From: CAYTZO01 sp964442525
GTDB lineage: Bacteria; Patescibacteriota; Microgenomatia; UBA10105; UBA927
Direction: 5' to 3'
Length of the DNA stretch: 64,000 nucleotides
Assembly (NCBI GenBank): GCA_964442525.1
Contig: CAYTZO010000003.1
Location: 1-64,000, forward strand
This document shows positions 22,340 to 30,677 of this stretch, in pieces. A program made the position numbers and the translations under genes. Position 1 is the first letter of the stretch. Each line of letters begins with the position of its first letter. Under the pieces are notes generated by a model. It worked only from the letters and a program-made list of their open reading frames with translations, did no database searches and was not told the DNA's origin.

Positions 22340-23155
22340 GTGTTTTACCATCTTGCCCTTGTTGGACTCATCAGTATCGGTTTTTTGCTGCTGCCCATGA
22401 AGGTATGGGGCGCGGCGCTTATCAATGAATTTAGTCCCCAAACAAATCCGGAGTGGGTAGAATTATACAATCCCGACCAACAAGAGTTTTCCTTAAAGGA
22501 TGTTATCTTGTATTTCGACGGAAGTAATCTGTCGCAGAAGGTGTCTTTTTGTGATAACGACCGGATCGCAGCCAATTCATACAAACGCATCACCCGGCCG
22601 GTGAATTCCTATTGGCTGTCCAATAGCGGTGACACGCTAAAACTTCAAAAAGAAGATGATGTTCTCGATACAGTCTCCTATGGGAATGAGCTATTAAAAG
22701 CACCCACAGGATCCCAGTCGGCGACCAGAAGTCCCGACGGCAGTACCAATTGGACTTTTAGTGATCCCCCAACGCCACAAGGAGATGAGGCAAACTTTGT
22801 TTGTCCAACACCCACGCCAACCGCCTTACCGACTCCCTCTCCGACAGATACGCCCGCCCCTACGCCGACGTTTACTCCGGCTCCTACGCCCACCCCGACT
22901 CCAAGTCAGATAAAACTTTCCAATACGCCGACGCCCACGCGGCTCCCACCAACGTTGGCCTTAGCAACCATTGCCGGAGAAGTTTTAAGTACCGAAGCAG
23001 CCGTAATGCCTTCTCCGATTGTTCTATCTGAGGGTGCAGGAAACCCGCGTCCGCTTATCATAGGACTGTTGATAAGTGGATTGGGACTGGCGCTTCTCTC
23101 AGTTGCATTTGTATTAAAGAAAGTACGCGAGACAAAGAAAAACTCTGGTCTCTAG
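22340..23155 (+). CDS. Lamin-tail-domain surface protein with Pro/Thr-rich stalk
   Basis: A signal-like helix at the N-terminus is followed by a lamin-tail (LTD) domain (ALINEFSPQTNPEWVELYNP ... WTFSDPPTPQG, about residues 25-150). Then come a Pro-Thr-Ala-rich stalk of about 50 residues made of TPTP-type repeats and a C-terminal membrane helix with a basic tail. Such LTD proteins are exported and may bind glycans or envelope partners. The start is GTG at 22340, just after AGAGGAA, 5 bases after the M23 stop. The stalk is a likely glycosylation target given the island downstream; this is inference. Confidence 0.82.
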   Translation: MFYHLALVGLISIGFLLLPMKVWGAALINEFSPQTNPEWVELYNPDQQEFSLKDVILYFDGSNLSQKVSFCDNDRIAANSYKRITRPVNSYWLSNSGDTLKLQKEDDVLDTVSYGNELLKAPTGSQSATRSPDGSTNWTFSDPPTPQGDEANFVCPTPTPTALPTPSPTDTPAPTPTFTPAPTPTPTPSQIKLSNTPTPTRLPPTLALATIAGEVLSTEAAVMPSPIVLSEGAGNPRPLIIGLLISGLGLALLSVAFVLKKVRETKKNSGL

Positions 23156-23168
23156 GCTTTACTTTGCA

Positions 23169-23174
23169 TATAAT
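23169..23174 (+). promoter_or_regulatory. -10 box of the tsaE-tsaC-tsaB operon
   Basis: TATAAT, with a TG just upstream, begins exactly 12 bases before the tsaE ATG. There is no Shine-Dalgarno sequence, so transcription and translation would begin at the same base. Confidence 0.55.
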
Positions 23175-23180
23175 GGCGCC

Positions 23181-23609
23181 ATGGATACGAAAATTATTAC
23201 CCGGAGCGCTGAAGAGACAGTTGAATGGGGGAAAAAGTTCGCCAAGGAACTCAAACCGACAGTGGTGTGTCTTTACGGAGAATTGGGGAGCGGAAAAACA
23301 ACATTTACCCAAGGGTTTGCCAAGGGGCTCGGGATATCCTCTCGCCTGCTCTCTCCGACGTTTATTATTGTGCGACGTTATGGGATAAAGCCCCTTCCTG
23401 GTTTTTTGTACCACGTCGACCTTTATCGGTTGCAGAAAAAAGAGGATTTGGAGGGATTGGGTTTGCCCGAGATGTTTGCTGACAGGTCTTCCTATGCAGT
23501 TATCGAATGGGCTGAAAAACTTGGCGATTTTTTGCCAAAATCCAGGGTTGATATCCATTTCGCTCTCGAAAAAAACGGTTCTCATTCCCTAAAGGTAAGG
23601 CATGTCTGA
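23181..23609 (+). CDS. tsaE: t6A tRNA-modification ATPase TsaE
   Basis: TsaE is the ATPase that resets the TsaBD complex during N6-threonylcarbamoyladenosine synthesis on tRNAs reading ANN codons. The P-loop GELGSGKTT (residues 33-41), SPTFIIVRRY and HVDLYRL are conserved, as is VIEWAEKLGDFLP. At 142 aa it is complete. It overlaps tsaC by 8 bases. Confidence 0.93.
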   Translation: MDTKIITRSAEETVEWGKKFAKELKPTVVCLYGELGSGKTTFTQGFAKGLGISSRLLSPTFIIVRRYGIKPLPGFLYHVDLYRLQKKEDLEGLGLPEMFADRSSYAVIEWAEKLGDFLPKSRVDIHFALEKNGSHSLKVRHV

Positions 23610-24183
23610 TACAAATGTTAACAAAGCGATCCGGGTGCTAAGGGACGGGGGGATTGTTATTTTCCCAACAGATACGGCCTTTGGCATAGGGTGCCGTATT
23701 GATCGTCATGATGCCGTTGATCGGTTATTTTCCATCCGGCGAAGATCCATCAGTCAGGCAATGCCTGTTTTGGTGTCTTCCATGGCCATGGCACTCGCCT
23801 ACCTCAATACCCCGTCAGATATTGTGCGACGTTTAATGAAAGAATATTGGCCCGGTGCCTTGACGATCGTGGCTCCCTGCAGAGAGAATTTGGTGTACTC
23901 CCCCATCCGGGGTGTTACCAAAAATGTTGGAGTGAGGATGCCTGACCACGAAACGACATTATCGCTTATTCGGGGAGTCGGCGTTCCAATTTTAGGACCA
24001 TCTGCCAATTTCCACGGACTGCCTACCCCCTTTCGGTATGAGGATCTTGATAAAAATCTTATTGCGCGTGTGGATTATGTTGTTACGGGGATCTCTAAAG
24101 CGGGAAATGTGTCTACCGTTGTTGATGCCTCCGTGACGCCCATAAGAATTATTCGGCAGGGAGCAGTATGGTTATCTTTATGA
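23602..24183 (+). CDS. tsaC: Threonylcarbamoyl-AMP synthase, YrdC domain
   Basis: The YrdC/Sua5 domain makes threonylcarbamoyl-AMP from threonine, bicarbonate and ATP. Motifs GGIVIFPTDTAFGIGC, FSIRRRSISQAMPVLV, YWPGALTIV, VGVRMPDH and LGPSANFHG fit the family, although KxR of the usual KxR...S/T is RRR here. At 193 aa it is a single-domain TsaC type without the Sua5 extension. Confidence 0.93.
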   Translation: MSDTNVNKAIRVLRDGGIVIFPTDTAFGIGCRIDRHDAVDRLFSIRRRSISQAMPVLVSSMAMALAYLNTPSDIVRRLMKEYWPGALTIVAPCRENLVYSPIRGVTKNVGVRMPDHETTLSLIRGVGVPILGPSANFHGLPTPFRYEDLDKNLIARVDYVVTGISKAGNVSTVVDASVTPIRIIRQGAVWLSL

Positions 24184-24512
24184 AAAAAGGCAGCATCATC
24201 CTTTCTATTGATACAACGCGGCAAAATGAGATTTTTGTAGCGATAGTGAAAAACGGCCGCCGCCTAGAGCGGCGATCGTCCTCCGCAACTGCTCAAGCGC
24301 AAAACGTCCTGCCTCTTATTGAGAAACTCCTCGCGGAATCTGATGCAGGTCCTGCCGACATTGGGGAAATTCATGTCAATCCCGGACCGGGGTCCTTCAC
24401 GGGAGTTCGCGTCGGAGTGGCGGTGGCAAACACACTGGGGAGTCTTCTGTCTGTTCCGATCAATGGCGAAGAGTTCGTTTTACCCATATATTCTCCATCC
24501 AAACTTGACTGA
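24180..24512 (+). CDS. tsaB: Half-length TsaB (t6A complex subunit)
   Basis: The ASKHA-fold N-terminal domain is clear: ILSIDTTRQNEIFVAIVKNG, AQNVLPLIEKLL and the signature VNPGPGSFTGVRVGVAVANT. TsaB pairs with TsaD in the t6A complex. At 110 aa it stops right after the first domain, whereas E. coli TsaB is about 230 aa. The second domain is therefore absent, without sign of a frameshift nearby. The ATG overlaps the tsaC stop as ATGA. tsaD is not in the window. Confidence 0.88.
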   Translation: MKKGSIILSIDTTRQNEIFVAIVKNGRRLERRSSSATAQAQNVLPLIEKLLAESDAGPADIGEIHVNPGPGSFTGVRVGVAVANTLGSLLSVPINGEEFVLPIYSPSKLD

Positions 24513-24548
24513 AGCGCTCTCGCTCTAGCATTTTTTCTTACTCCTCTT

Positions 24549-24554
24549 TATGAT
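24549..24554 (+). promoter_or_regulatory. -10 box of the CAP-domain gene
   Basis: TATGAT begins 12 bases before the ATG at 24561 and follows a TTTTTT run at 24532-24537 that may end the tsa operon. There is no Shine-Dalgarno sequence. Confidence 0.45.
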
Positions 24555-24560
24555 GGGTAT

Positions 24561-25460
24561 ATGCCGTCCTTTCTTGTTCATTTCTTTTTGCCGCACGCCA
24601 GTAACAACCATAGGCCGAAAGCGCTGCACATCGATACGCTATTCGTGTACCTTCTTCTTTTCATCGTATTTCAGCTTGCTCTTCCGGTAACAAGTCGTTC
24701 GTTTCCCGATGTTTTGGGATATGCAACGGATATAAATGTTGTCCAGCTTTTCGAATATACCAATCAGGGCCGTCAGGCTGCCGGACTCCCGCCTCTTACG
24801 CTGAGTGAGGACCTCTCGCGAGCCGCAACAGAGAAAGCCAAAGACATGTTTGCCAAAAATTACTGGGCGCACGTTGGACCTGACGGAGAAACGCCGTGGG
24901 ACTTTATCCTGGGCGCCGGTTATCGCTATACCGTAGCGGGAGAAAATCTGGCAAAAAATTTTTCAACAAGCAGGGGCGTCGTTGATGCCTGGATGGCGTC
25001 TGCCTCCCATCGGGAAAATATTCTGAAGACGTCGTACCGAGATATAGGATTTGGAGTCGTCAACGGGAGGCTCAACGGTGAGGAAACAACGCTCGTAGTA
25101 CAGTTTTTTGGCGCCAAGGCAACGCCGGTTGCAGTTGCACCATCCCCAAAACCGGTACAGGTATCTGAGCGTGCTGCACAGACGCAAGGAATACAGGCGC
25201 CTATTCCCATATCAGTACCCCAACCTGCACCGGCTGCTTACGCTGCAATTTCTCAAAAGCCGTTCATAAACATTCCGTCAGTAGCCCGGGAGACGGTGTA
25301 TGTCTTTATTGGCGTGATTATGGGCATTCTGGCTGTCGATGCCTGGCTCGTTTCGCGGCGGCACATTATTCGGTTGAGTGGACATAATATTGCTCACCTT
25401 TTCTTCCTTGCCGCACTTTTGTTTGCGACGACACTCGTTGGACGAGGGAGATTACTATGA
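24561..25460 (+). CDS. CAP/SCP-domain membrane protein (YkwD-like)
   Basis: One N-terminal helix (about residues 27-45) is followed by a CAP domain (about 60-190). Conserved features are ARGL-like LFEYTNQGRQAAGLPPL, NYWAHVGPDGETPWDFI, AGENLAKNFS and the WMASASHRENIL helix, then GFGV. CAP proteins of bacteria are exported and little understood. A Pro/Ala/Gln linker and two C-terminal helices follow. The gene starts a new transcript and is followed by a small membrane protein with a 4-base overlap. Confidence 0.9.
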   Translation: MPSFLVHFFLPHASNNHRPKALHIDTLFVYLLLFIVFQLALPVTSRSFPDVLGYATDINVVQLFEYTNQGRQAAGLPPLTLSEDLSRAATEKAKDMFAKNYWAHVGPDGETPWDFILGAGYRYTVAGENLAKNFSTSRGVVDAWMASASHRENILKTSYRDIGFGVVNGRLNGEETTLVVQFFGAKATPVAVAPSPKPVQVSERAAQTQGIQAPIPISVPQPAPAAYAAISQKPFINIPSVARETVYVFIGVIMGILAVDAWLVSRRHIIRLSGHNIAHLFFLAALLFATTLVGRGRLL

Positions 25461-25702
25461 GAATTCAGACTTTCCATTTTCTCGTTCTTATCATAATTTT
25501 GAGTACGGGGCTGACACTGCTTTATCTCACGCGTGGTAATCCAACGCTCCAATTTACCATCGGAGTGACAACATCTGTTGCCTATGTTTTTTGGGGTATC
25601 ATCCATCATGCACTCAATGGCGACCTGCATGCAAAGATTGTGATAGAATATATCCTCATTGGAGGCATTGCTATAGCGCTCTTGCGCATCATGGTACTGT
25701 AA
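25457..25702 (+). CDS. Small membrane protein, 81 aa
   Basis: I recognise no family. The protein is almost entirely hydrophobic, with three likely helices (about residues 8-24, 34-51, 62-80) and a short HHALNGDLHAK loop between the last two. It overlaps the CAP gene by 4 bases (ATGA) and precedes rmlA by 5 bases, so it belongs to one of these transcripts. Confidence 0.7.
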   Translation: MRIQTFHFLVLIIILSTGLTLLYLTRGNPTLQFTIGVTTSVAYVFWGIIHHALNGDLHAKIVIEYILIGGIAIALLRIMVL

Positions 25703-25707
25703 CATAT

Positions 25708-26457
25708 ATGAAAGGCGTTATTTTAGCTGGAGGACTTGCAACGCGGCTCCGCCCCCTTACCCTGGTAACAAATAAACACCTTCTCCCTATTTATAATAAG
25801 CCGATGATTTTTTATCCGTTAGAGGCCATGAAAAAGGCGGGCATTAAAGAAGTGCTTTTGACAACTACGGGAGAACATGCGGGTGATTTTGCTAATTTGC
25901 TTCTCTCGGGCGAAGCCTTTGACTTGCGGCTCTATTACGCTGTTCAGAAGAATCCTACGGGAGGCATAGCGGAGGCGCTTTCGCTGGCGGAAGAGTTTGC
26001 CAGAAACGAGCCCATTCTCGTCATTTTAGGCGATAACATATTTAATTTTGACCTTAAAAGGTCGCTGTCGAAATTTGAGGAAAAAAGAAGCACCACAGGG
26101 AAAGCGGCGATGGTATTTGGAGTACACCTTGAAACGCTTGCCAGGCAATATGGTGTTATTGAAGTCGGCAAGAGCGGGACAGTCCTCTCTATTGAAGAGA
26201 AACCTGAGCATCCAAAAAGCGACGTAGCACAGACGGGAGTATATCTTTACGACCAACGGGCATTTGATTTTATCCGTACGCTTGCCCCGTCTGCCCGAGG
26301 TCAGCTGGAAATTACGGATTTAAACAATAAGTATCTTAAAGAAGGTTCGCTCATGTGCGAGATCATCGACTGGTGGGTTGACGCGGGCACCTCGCATGAC
26401 GAACTTCTGCGTGCCAATACACAAGTAGCCAATCTCGTGAGCGAAGGAAAGCTCTAA
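25708..26457 (+). CDS. rmlA: Glucose-1-phosphate thymidylyltransferase-like nucleotidyltransferase
   Basis: This enzyme joins glucose-1-phosphate to dTTP for dTDP-rhamnose. The signature GGLATRLRPLT (residues 7-17), KHLLPIYNKPMIFYPLE, NPTGGIAEAL and LGDNIF are present, with EEKP and WVDAGTSHDELL later. At 249 aa it is shorter than the 290-aa RmlA enzymes and lacks their C-terminal helices, as in several RmlA-like sugar nucleotidyltransferases. The ATG at 25708 starts exactly at MKGVILAGG. Confidence 0.9.
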   Translation: MKGVILAGGLATRLRPLTLVTNKHLLPIYNKPMIFYPLEAMKKAGIKEVLLTTTGEHAGDFANLLLSGEAFDLRLYYAVQKNPTGGIAEALSLAEEFARNEPILVILGDNIFNFDLKRSLSKFEEKRSTTGKAAMVFGVHLETLARQYGVIEVGKSGTVLSIEEKPEHPKSDVAQTGVYLYDQRAFDFIRTLAPSARGQLEITDLNNKYLKEGSLMCEIIDWWVDAGTSHDELLRANTQVANLVSEGKL

Positions 26458-26469
26458 ACATCCATATAT

Positions 26470-27486
26470 ATGAGACTCCTCGTCACCGGCGGAGCTGGGT
26501 TTATCGGCTCTAATTTTATTTTGTATTGGATGAAGCATCATCCACTGGACGAGATCGTCAATCTCGACAGTCTGACGTACGCGGGGAATCTGGAAAACCT
26601 CGTTTCCGCAGAAGAAAATCCTCACTACCGCTTTATCAAAGGAGATATTACCAATGCCGAGTCCGTTGAGAAGGCCATGGAAGACATTGATATCGTGGTT
26701 CATTTTGCCGCAGAAAGCCACGTAGACCGATCAATTCTTTCACCCTCTCCTTTTATAACAACAAACGTTGTGGGAACACACGTCCTTCTTGAGCATGCTC
26801 TTAAACACAAGGTAAAGCGATTCCATCATGTTTCCACCGATGAGGTATATGGAGAGCTTAAACTATCGGATTCGAGTAAATTTAGTGAACGAACACCATA
26901 TAATCCCAGAAGTCCATATTCAGCCAGTAAAGCAGCCTCAGACCATTTAGTGCAAGCGTACTCCGCGACATATGGATTGCCCGTAACAATTACCAATTGT
27001 TCGAATAATTACGGACCATATCAATTTCCGGAAAAATTTATTCCGCTTGCCATCACTAACATCATCGAACATAAAAAAATCCCGATATACGGCGACGGAC
27101 TCTACGTGCGCGATTGGCTGTATGTGGAAGATCACTGCCGGGGCATAGAGGCAGCACTCACCAGGGGGAAAGTCGGAGAAACCTACTGTTTTGGCGGACT
27201 CACGAAAGACATGAATAATCTTGCTGTAGTGAAAAAAATTATTACTCTCATGGGTGCGGATGAATCGGCGGTGGAATTTGTGAAAGATCGTCCCGGACAT
27301 GATCGAAGATATGCGCTGGACTGGAGCAAGGCAAAAAACAAGCTTGGGTGGTCGCCGCTTCATGATTTTGACACGTGGCTTGCCCGTACCATTTTGTGGT
27401 ACAAAGCAAACCAGAAGTGGTGGCGGGATATAAAGTCAGGAGAATACCAACGCTACTACAAAAAGCAATATGGGGGGAAGGTATGA
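26470..27486 (+). CDS. rmlB: dTDP-glucose 4,6-dehydratase
   Basis: RmlB makes dTDP-4-keto-6-deoxyglucose. The Rossmann motif GGAGFIGS (residues 7-14), the catalytic STDEVYGE block (122-129) with D124-E125, and Y150-x3-K154 are present. HFAAESHVDRS and NCSNNYGPYQFPEK are diagnostic of RmlB. At 338 aa it is complete. Its stop overlaps the rmlD start by 4 bases. Confidence 0.96.
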   Translation: MRLLVTGGAGFIGSNFILYWMKHHPLDEIVNLDSLTYAGNLENLVSAEENPHYRFIKGDITNAESVEKAMEDIDIVVHFAAESHVDRSILSPSPFITTNVVGTHVLLEHALKHKVKRFHHVSTDEVYGELKLSDSSKFSERTPYNPRSPYSASKAASDHLVQAYSATYGLPVTITNCSNNYGPYQFPEKFIPLAITNIIEHKKIPIYGDGLYVRDWLYVEDHCRGIEAALTRGKVGETYCFGGLTKDMNNLAVVKKIITLMGADESAVEFVKDRPGHDRRYALDWSKAKNKLGWSPLHDFDTWLARTILWYKANQKWWRDIKSGEYQRYYKKQYGGKV

Positions 27487-28364
27487 ATATTTTAGGAACA
27501 GGGCTCTCCGGACTTGTCGGCTCAAGAATAGTAGAACTGTTGGCTGCGCAACATACATTTGAAGACTTAAGCCTTGAAACAGGCGTCGACATTACCGATT
27601 ACCGGTCCGTCAATAGTCGCATTGAATCCTCCAAAGCAGGGTGGGTATTTCATTTTGCGGCATACACCGACGTTCAAGGCGCCGAAAAAGAAAAGTCCTT
27701 GGGAAAAGAAAGCCCCGCATGGAAAATTAACGTGCTGGCAACGGAAAATATTGCTCAAGCATGCAAAAAGACGGGAAAAAAACTCGTCTACGTTGATACC
27801 GATTATGCGTTTGACGGAAAGAAAAAGGGACAATACACAGAGGAAGATGAACCGCATCCGCTTGGGTGGTATGGGATGACGAAGTTTGAAGGCGCGAAGC
27901 GGGTACGTGCGCTGGACAACCAATCCGTCATTATAAGGATTGCCAACCCATACCGTGCCCGGCCGGTAGGAAAAAAGGATTTCGTCCACAAAATGCTTGA
28001 GCGATTGGAATCGGGTCAACCGGTCGTTGGCGCTGTCGACCAGCTCTTTGTGCCTACGTATATTGATGATATTGCCGGAGCTCTCGACGCCCTTATTCGT
28101 GTGAATGCCAGCGGACTCTTTCATGTCGTGGGAAGCAGTAGCCTTTCTCCCTATGAGGCGGCGCGCACGATCGCAAAAGTTTGGGAACTCCCGGACCATC
28201 TCATTCGCAAGATAACATTCAGAGAATTTTTTAAGGATCGTGCGCCGGTTCCACAGTATGCGGCTCTCAGCAATAACAAAATCCGCATGCTCGGCGTACG
28301 AATGCGCACGTTTGAAGAGGGATTGCGCGAGATAAAACGGATAGAATATAATAGACAGGTTTAG
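27483..28364 (+). CDS. rmlD: dTDP-4-dehydrorhamnose reductase-like
   Basis: This is an SDR-fold enzyme of the RmlD type, 293 aa. The N-terminus MNILGTGLSGLVGS holds a slightly changed glycine motif. HFAAYTDVQGAEKEK, the YVDTDYAFDGKKKGQY block and WYGMTKFEGAKRV (Y-x3-K) follow the family pattern. It should reduce the 4-keto group to give dTDP-L-rhamnose, provided a 3,5-epimerase (RmlC) exists elsewhere; none is found in this window. An intrinsic terminator overlaps its stop codon. Confidence 0.85.
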   Translation: MNILGTGLSGLVGSRIVELLAAQHTFEDLSLETGVDITDYRSVNSRIESSKAGWVFHFAAYTDVQGAEKEKSLGKESPAWKINVLATENIAQACKKTGKKLVYVDTDYAFDGKKKGQYTEEDEPHPLGWYGMTKFEGAKRVRALDNQSVIIRIANPYRARPVGKKDFVHKMLERLESGQPVVGAVDQLFVPTYIDDIAGALDALIRVNASGLFHVVGSSSLSPYEAARTIAKVWELPDHLIRKITFREFFKDRAPVPQYAALSNNKIRMLGVRMRTFEEGLREIKRIEYNRQV

Positions 28365-28394
28365 GACGCGGAGAAGCGCGTCCGTGATTTTTTT
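28364..28394 (+). terminator. Intrinsic terminator after rmlD
   Basis: GGACGCG (28364-28370) pairs perfectly with CGCGTCC (28377-28383) around a 6-base loop, then GTGA and seven Ts (28388-28394). It separates the rml genes from ugd. A TATAAT at 28347-28352 with TTGCGC at 28323-28328 lies just upstream, so a transcript from there would meet this hairpin at once. Confidence 0.75.
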
Positions 28395-28403
28395 GGGAGT
28401 CAT

Positions 28404-29702
28404 ATGACGATTGCCTGCATCGGCCATGGATATGTCGGTTTAGTGACCGCAACGGTAATGGCGGACCTGGGAAACGCGGTTTGGGTTGTGGGAAGAACAA
28501 AGGAGAAAATTGAGAAACTAAAAAGGGGGATTACGCCATTTTATGAGCCGGGACTCTCTGAGCTCGTTGGACGGAATCTCCGCGCGGGCAGACTGCATTT
28601 TACTCTCGACTATCAGGAGGCGGTATCAAAAGCGGATGTTGTCATTATCTGCGTTGGTACACCCGCGAAGTTGACCGGTGAGGCGGACTTATCGAGTATT
28701 TTTCAGGCTGCGGAGTCTATCGGCAGGGCTCTCGTCGGGTATAAAGTTATCGTGACAAAGAGCACGGTTCCTCCAGGCACAAACCGCAAAGTGAGCGACA
28801 TGATAGAAAAAGTGAAACCGGCAGGCGCATCGTTTGCCATTGCCTCCGTTCCTGAGTTTTTGCGTGAAGGGTCTGCAATAGACGACACGCTTCACCCCGA
28901 TCGCGTTGTGATAGGAACTTCTTCTGACCGGGCCCGGTCAATCCTTTTGGAGCTCCACAAGCCCATTGACGGCAAGACGGTCCTTTGTAATGTCGAAACG
29001 GCAGAACTTATCAAATATGCCTCAAATGCCATGCTCTCGACAAAAATTTCATTTGCCAATGCGATCGCCTTTTTATCGGAGAAAGTCGGGGCAGACGTAG
29101 AAAAAGTTCTTGAAGGCGTTGGTTTGGACAAACGAATCGGCAGGAGCTTTCTTTATCCGGGAGTTGGCTACGGAGGAAGCTGTTTTCCCAAGGATGTCAA
29201 GGCGCTTATGGCGCTTGCGAAAGAGCACGGATACGAGTTTGGACTTCTCAAGGCAGTTGATGAGGTAAACCGGCAGGCACAGGAACACTTTGTAGACAAA
29301 ATAATCCGCCATTTCCACGGAAATCTCAAAGGCAAGGCGATTGCCATATTGGGTCTTTCATTTAAACCCAACACCGATGACATGCGGGACGCGCCCTCGA
29401 TTTCCATCATAACCCAGCTTATAAAACACGGTGCAAAAATTACCGTATATGATCCGGTCGCCATGCCTAACGCGAAAGCCTTACTGCCGCCATCCGTTCG
29501 GTATGCGAAGGACGCGTACCAGGCAGTGAAGAATGCGGACGCCATTGCGGTCGTGACCGAATGGAATGAGTTCCGTCAGCTCGATCTTTTGCGTCTGGCA
29601 AAAGGAGCAAAGGGTTCGGTGCTCTTTGACGGGAGAAATATTTACGAACCTGCCCGTGTTAAAGAGCTCGGTTTAATGTATTATGGTGTAGGGAGAATGT
29701 AA
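28404..29702 (+). CDS. ugd: UDP-glucose 6-dehydrogenase
   Basis: The enzyme oxidises UDP-glucose to UDP-glucuronate with two NAD. The N-terminal Rossmann motif GHGYVGLV, CVGTPAK, KSTVPPGT and EFLREGSAI lead to the catalytic C260 in GVGYGGSCFPKD. The C-terminal NAD/UDP-binding region has GLSFKPNTDDMRDAPS. At 432 aa it is typical of the Ugd/TuaD family. A GGGAG precedes the ATG closely. It supplies acidic sugars or a precursor of pentoses to the island. Confidence 0.95.
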   Translation: MTIACIGHGYVGLVTATVMADLGNAVWVVGRTKEKIEKLKRGITPFYEPGLSELVGRNLRAGRLHFTLDYQEAVSKADVVIICVGTPAKLTGEADLSSIFQAAESIGRALVGYKVIVTKSTVPPGTNRKVSDMIEKVKPAGASFAIASVPEFLREGSAIDDTLHPDRVVIGTSSDRARSILLELHKPIDGKTVLCNVETAELIKYASNAMLSTKISFANAIAFLSEKVGADVEKVLEGVGLDKRIGRSFLYPGVGYGGSCFPKDVKALMALAKEHGYEFGLLKAVDEVNRQAQEHFVDKIIRHFHGNLKGKAIAILGLSFKPNTDDMRDAPSISIITQLIKHGAKITVYDPVAMPNAKALLPPSVRYAKDAYQAVKNADAIAVVTEWNEFRQLDLLRLAKGAKGSVLFDGRNIYEPARVKELGLMYYGVGRM

Positions 29703-29712
29703 AAGGAGGAAT

Positions 29713-30669
29713 ATGGCAAAGAGAGTGCTTATAACAGGCATTGCAGGTTTTGCGGGAAGTCATCTTGCAGAACTCCTTTTGAAAAAGGGATATGAGGTGT
29801 ATGGTTTGAGTCGGCCTCGGACAAAAAAGGATCATATCGAACGGATCATTACTAAACTTCACTTAGAAGATGCTGATCTTCTTGATTCTCATAGTCTCTA
29901 TTCGACCATTTCGCGTATTAAACCGGACTATATTTTTCATCTGGCCGCACAATCATTTGTGCCCACCTCATGGGGTTCGCCTTCTGTCACTCTTGAGGTC
30001 AACGTCGTCGGAAGCGCAAACCTGTTTGAAGCGGTCCGTCAGGTGGGGATCGATCCGGTAATCCAGATTGCCTGTTCTTCCGAGGAATATGGGTTAGTGA
30101 AGCCCGATGAGATACCGATTAAAGAAACGAATCCTCTGCGACCTCTCTCTCCGTATGCGGTGTCGAAAGTCGCCATGGACTATTTGGGATATCAGTATTT
30201 TCAGTCCTACAAAATGAGAATCGTGAGAACGCGCGGATTTAATCATACGGGCCCGCGGCGGGGAGAAACGTTTGCCGAGTCCAACTTTGCCAAGCAGATC
30301 GCGCTCATTGAGAAAGGGAGGCAGGAGCCGGTTGTTTTTGTCGGTAACCTGGATTCAAGCCGCGATTATACCGATGTTCGGGACATGGTGAATGCATACC
30401 TTCTCGCCGTGCAGAAGTGCGATCCCGGTGACGTCTATAACATCTGTACGGGCACGTCGGTCAAGATTGGCGACATGCTGAGTCTTCTCCTTTCTTTTAG
30501 TAAAGTGAAGCCAAAGATTAAAAAGGATCCGCTTCGTATGCGGCCGTCGGACGTCCCGGTACTTACCGGCGACAGCAGCAAGTTCAGAGCAAAAACGGGA
30601 TGGAAGCCGCAGATTCCTTTCGAGAAGACAATGGAGGAACTTCTGAACTACTGGCGGGAAAGGGTATAA
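29713..30669 (+). CDS. GDP-4-keto-6-deoxymannose reductase/GMD-like epimerase
   Basis: An extended SDR, 318 aa, with GIAGFAGSHLAELL (residues 9-22), HLAAQSFVPTSWGSP, the CSSEEYG block and Y148-x3-K152 in SPYAVSKVAMD. The RTRGFNHTGPRRGE motif is typical of GDP-mannose 4,6-dehydratase and of GDP-6-deoxy-lyxo-hexulose reductase (Rmd). The length fits Rmd better than GMD, but the exact reaction cannot be fixed by eye. A strong AAGGAGG lies 3 bases before the ATG. Confidence 0.82.
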   Translation: MAKRVLITGIAGFAGSHLAELLLKKGYEVYGLSRPRTKKDHIERIITKLHLEDADLLDSHSLYSTISRIKPDYIFHLAAQSFVPTSWGSPSVTLEVNVVGSANLFEAVRQVGIDPVIQIACSSEEYGLVKPDEIPIKETNPLRPLSPYAVSKVAMDYLGYQYFQSYKMRIVRTRGFNHTGPRRGETFAESNFAKQIALIEKGRQEPVVFVGNLDSSRDYTDVRDMVNAYLLAVQKCDPGDVYNICTGTSVKIGDMLSLLLSFSKVKPKIKKDPLRMRPSDVPVLTGDSSKFRAKTGWKPQIPFEKTMEELLNYWRERV

Positions 30670-30677
30670 ATCCCTCT

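Noticed and set aside
22801..22940. DNA tandem repeat or CRISPR-like array
   Set aside because: The repeated CC/ACG pattern encodes the Pro/Thr stalk of the lamin-tail protein and has no regular repeat-spacer structure; no CRISPR array or cas gene was seen in the window.
25457..25702. A missing rmlC gene
   Set aside because: The 81-aa product is a hydrophobic membrane protein, not a cupin-fold epimerase.
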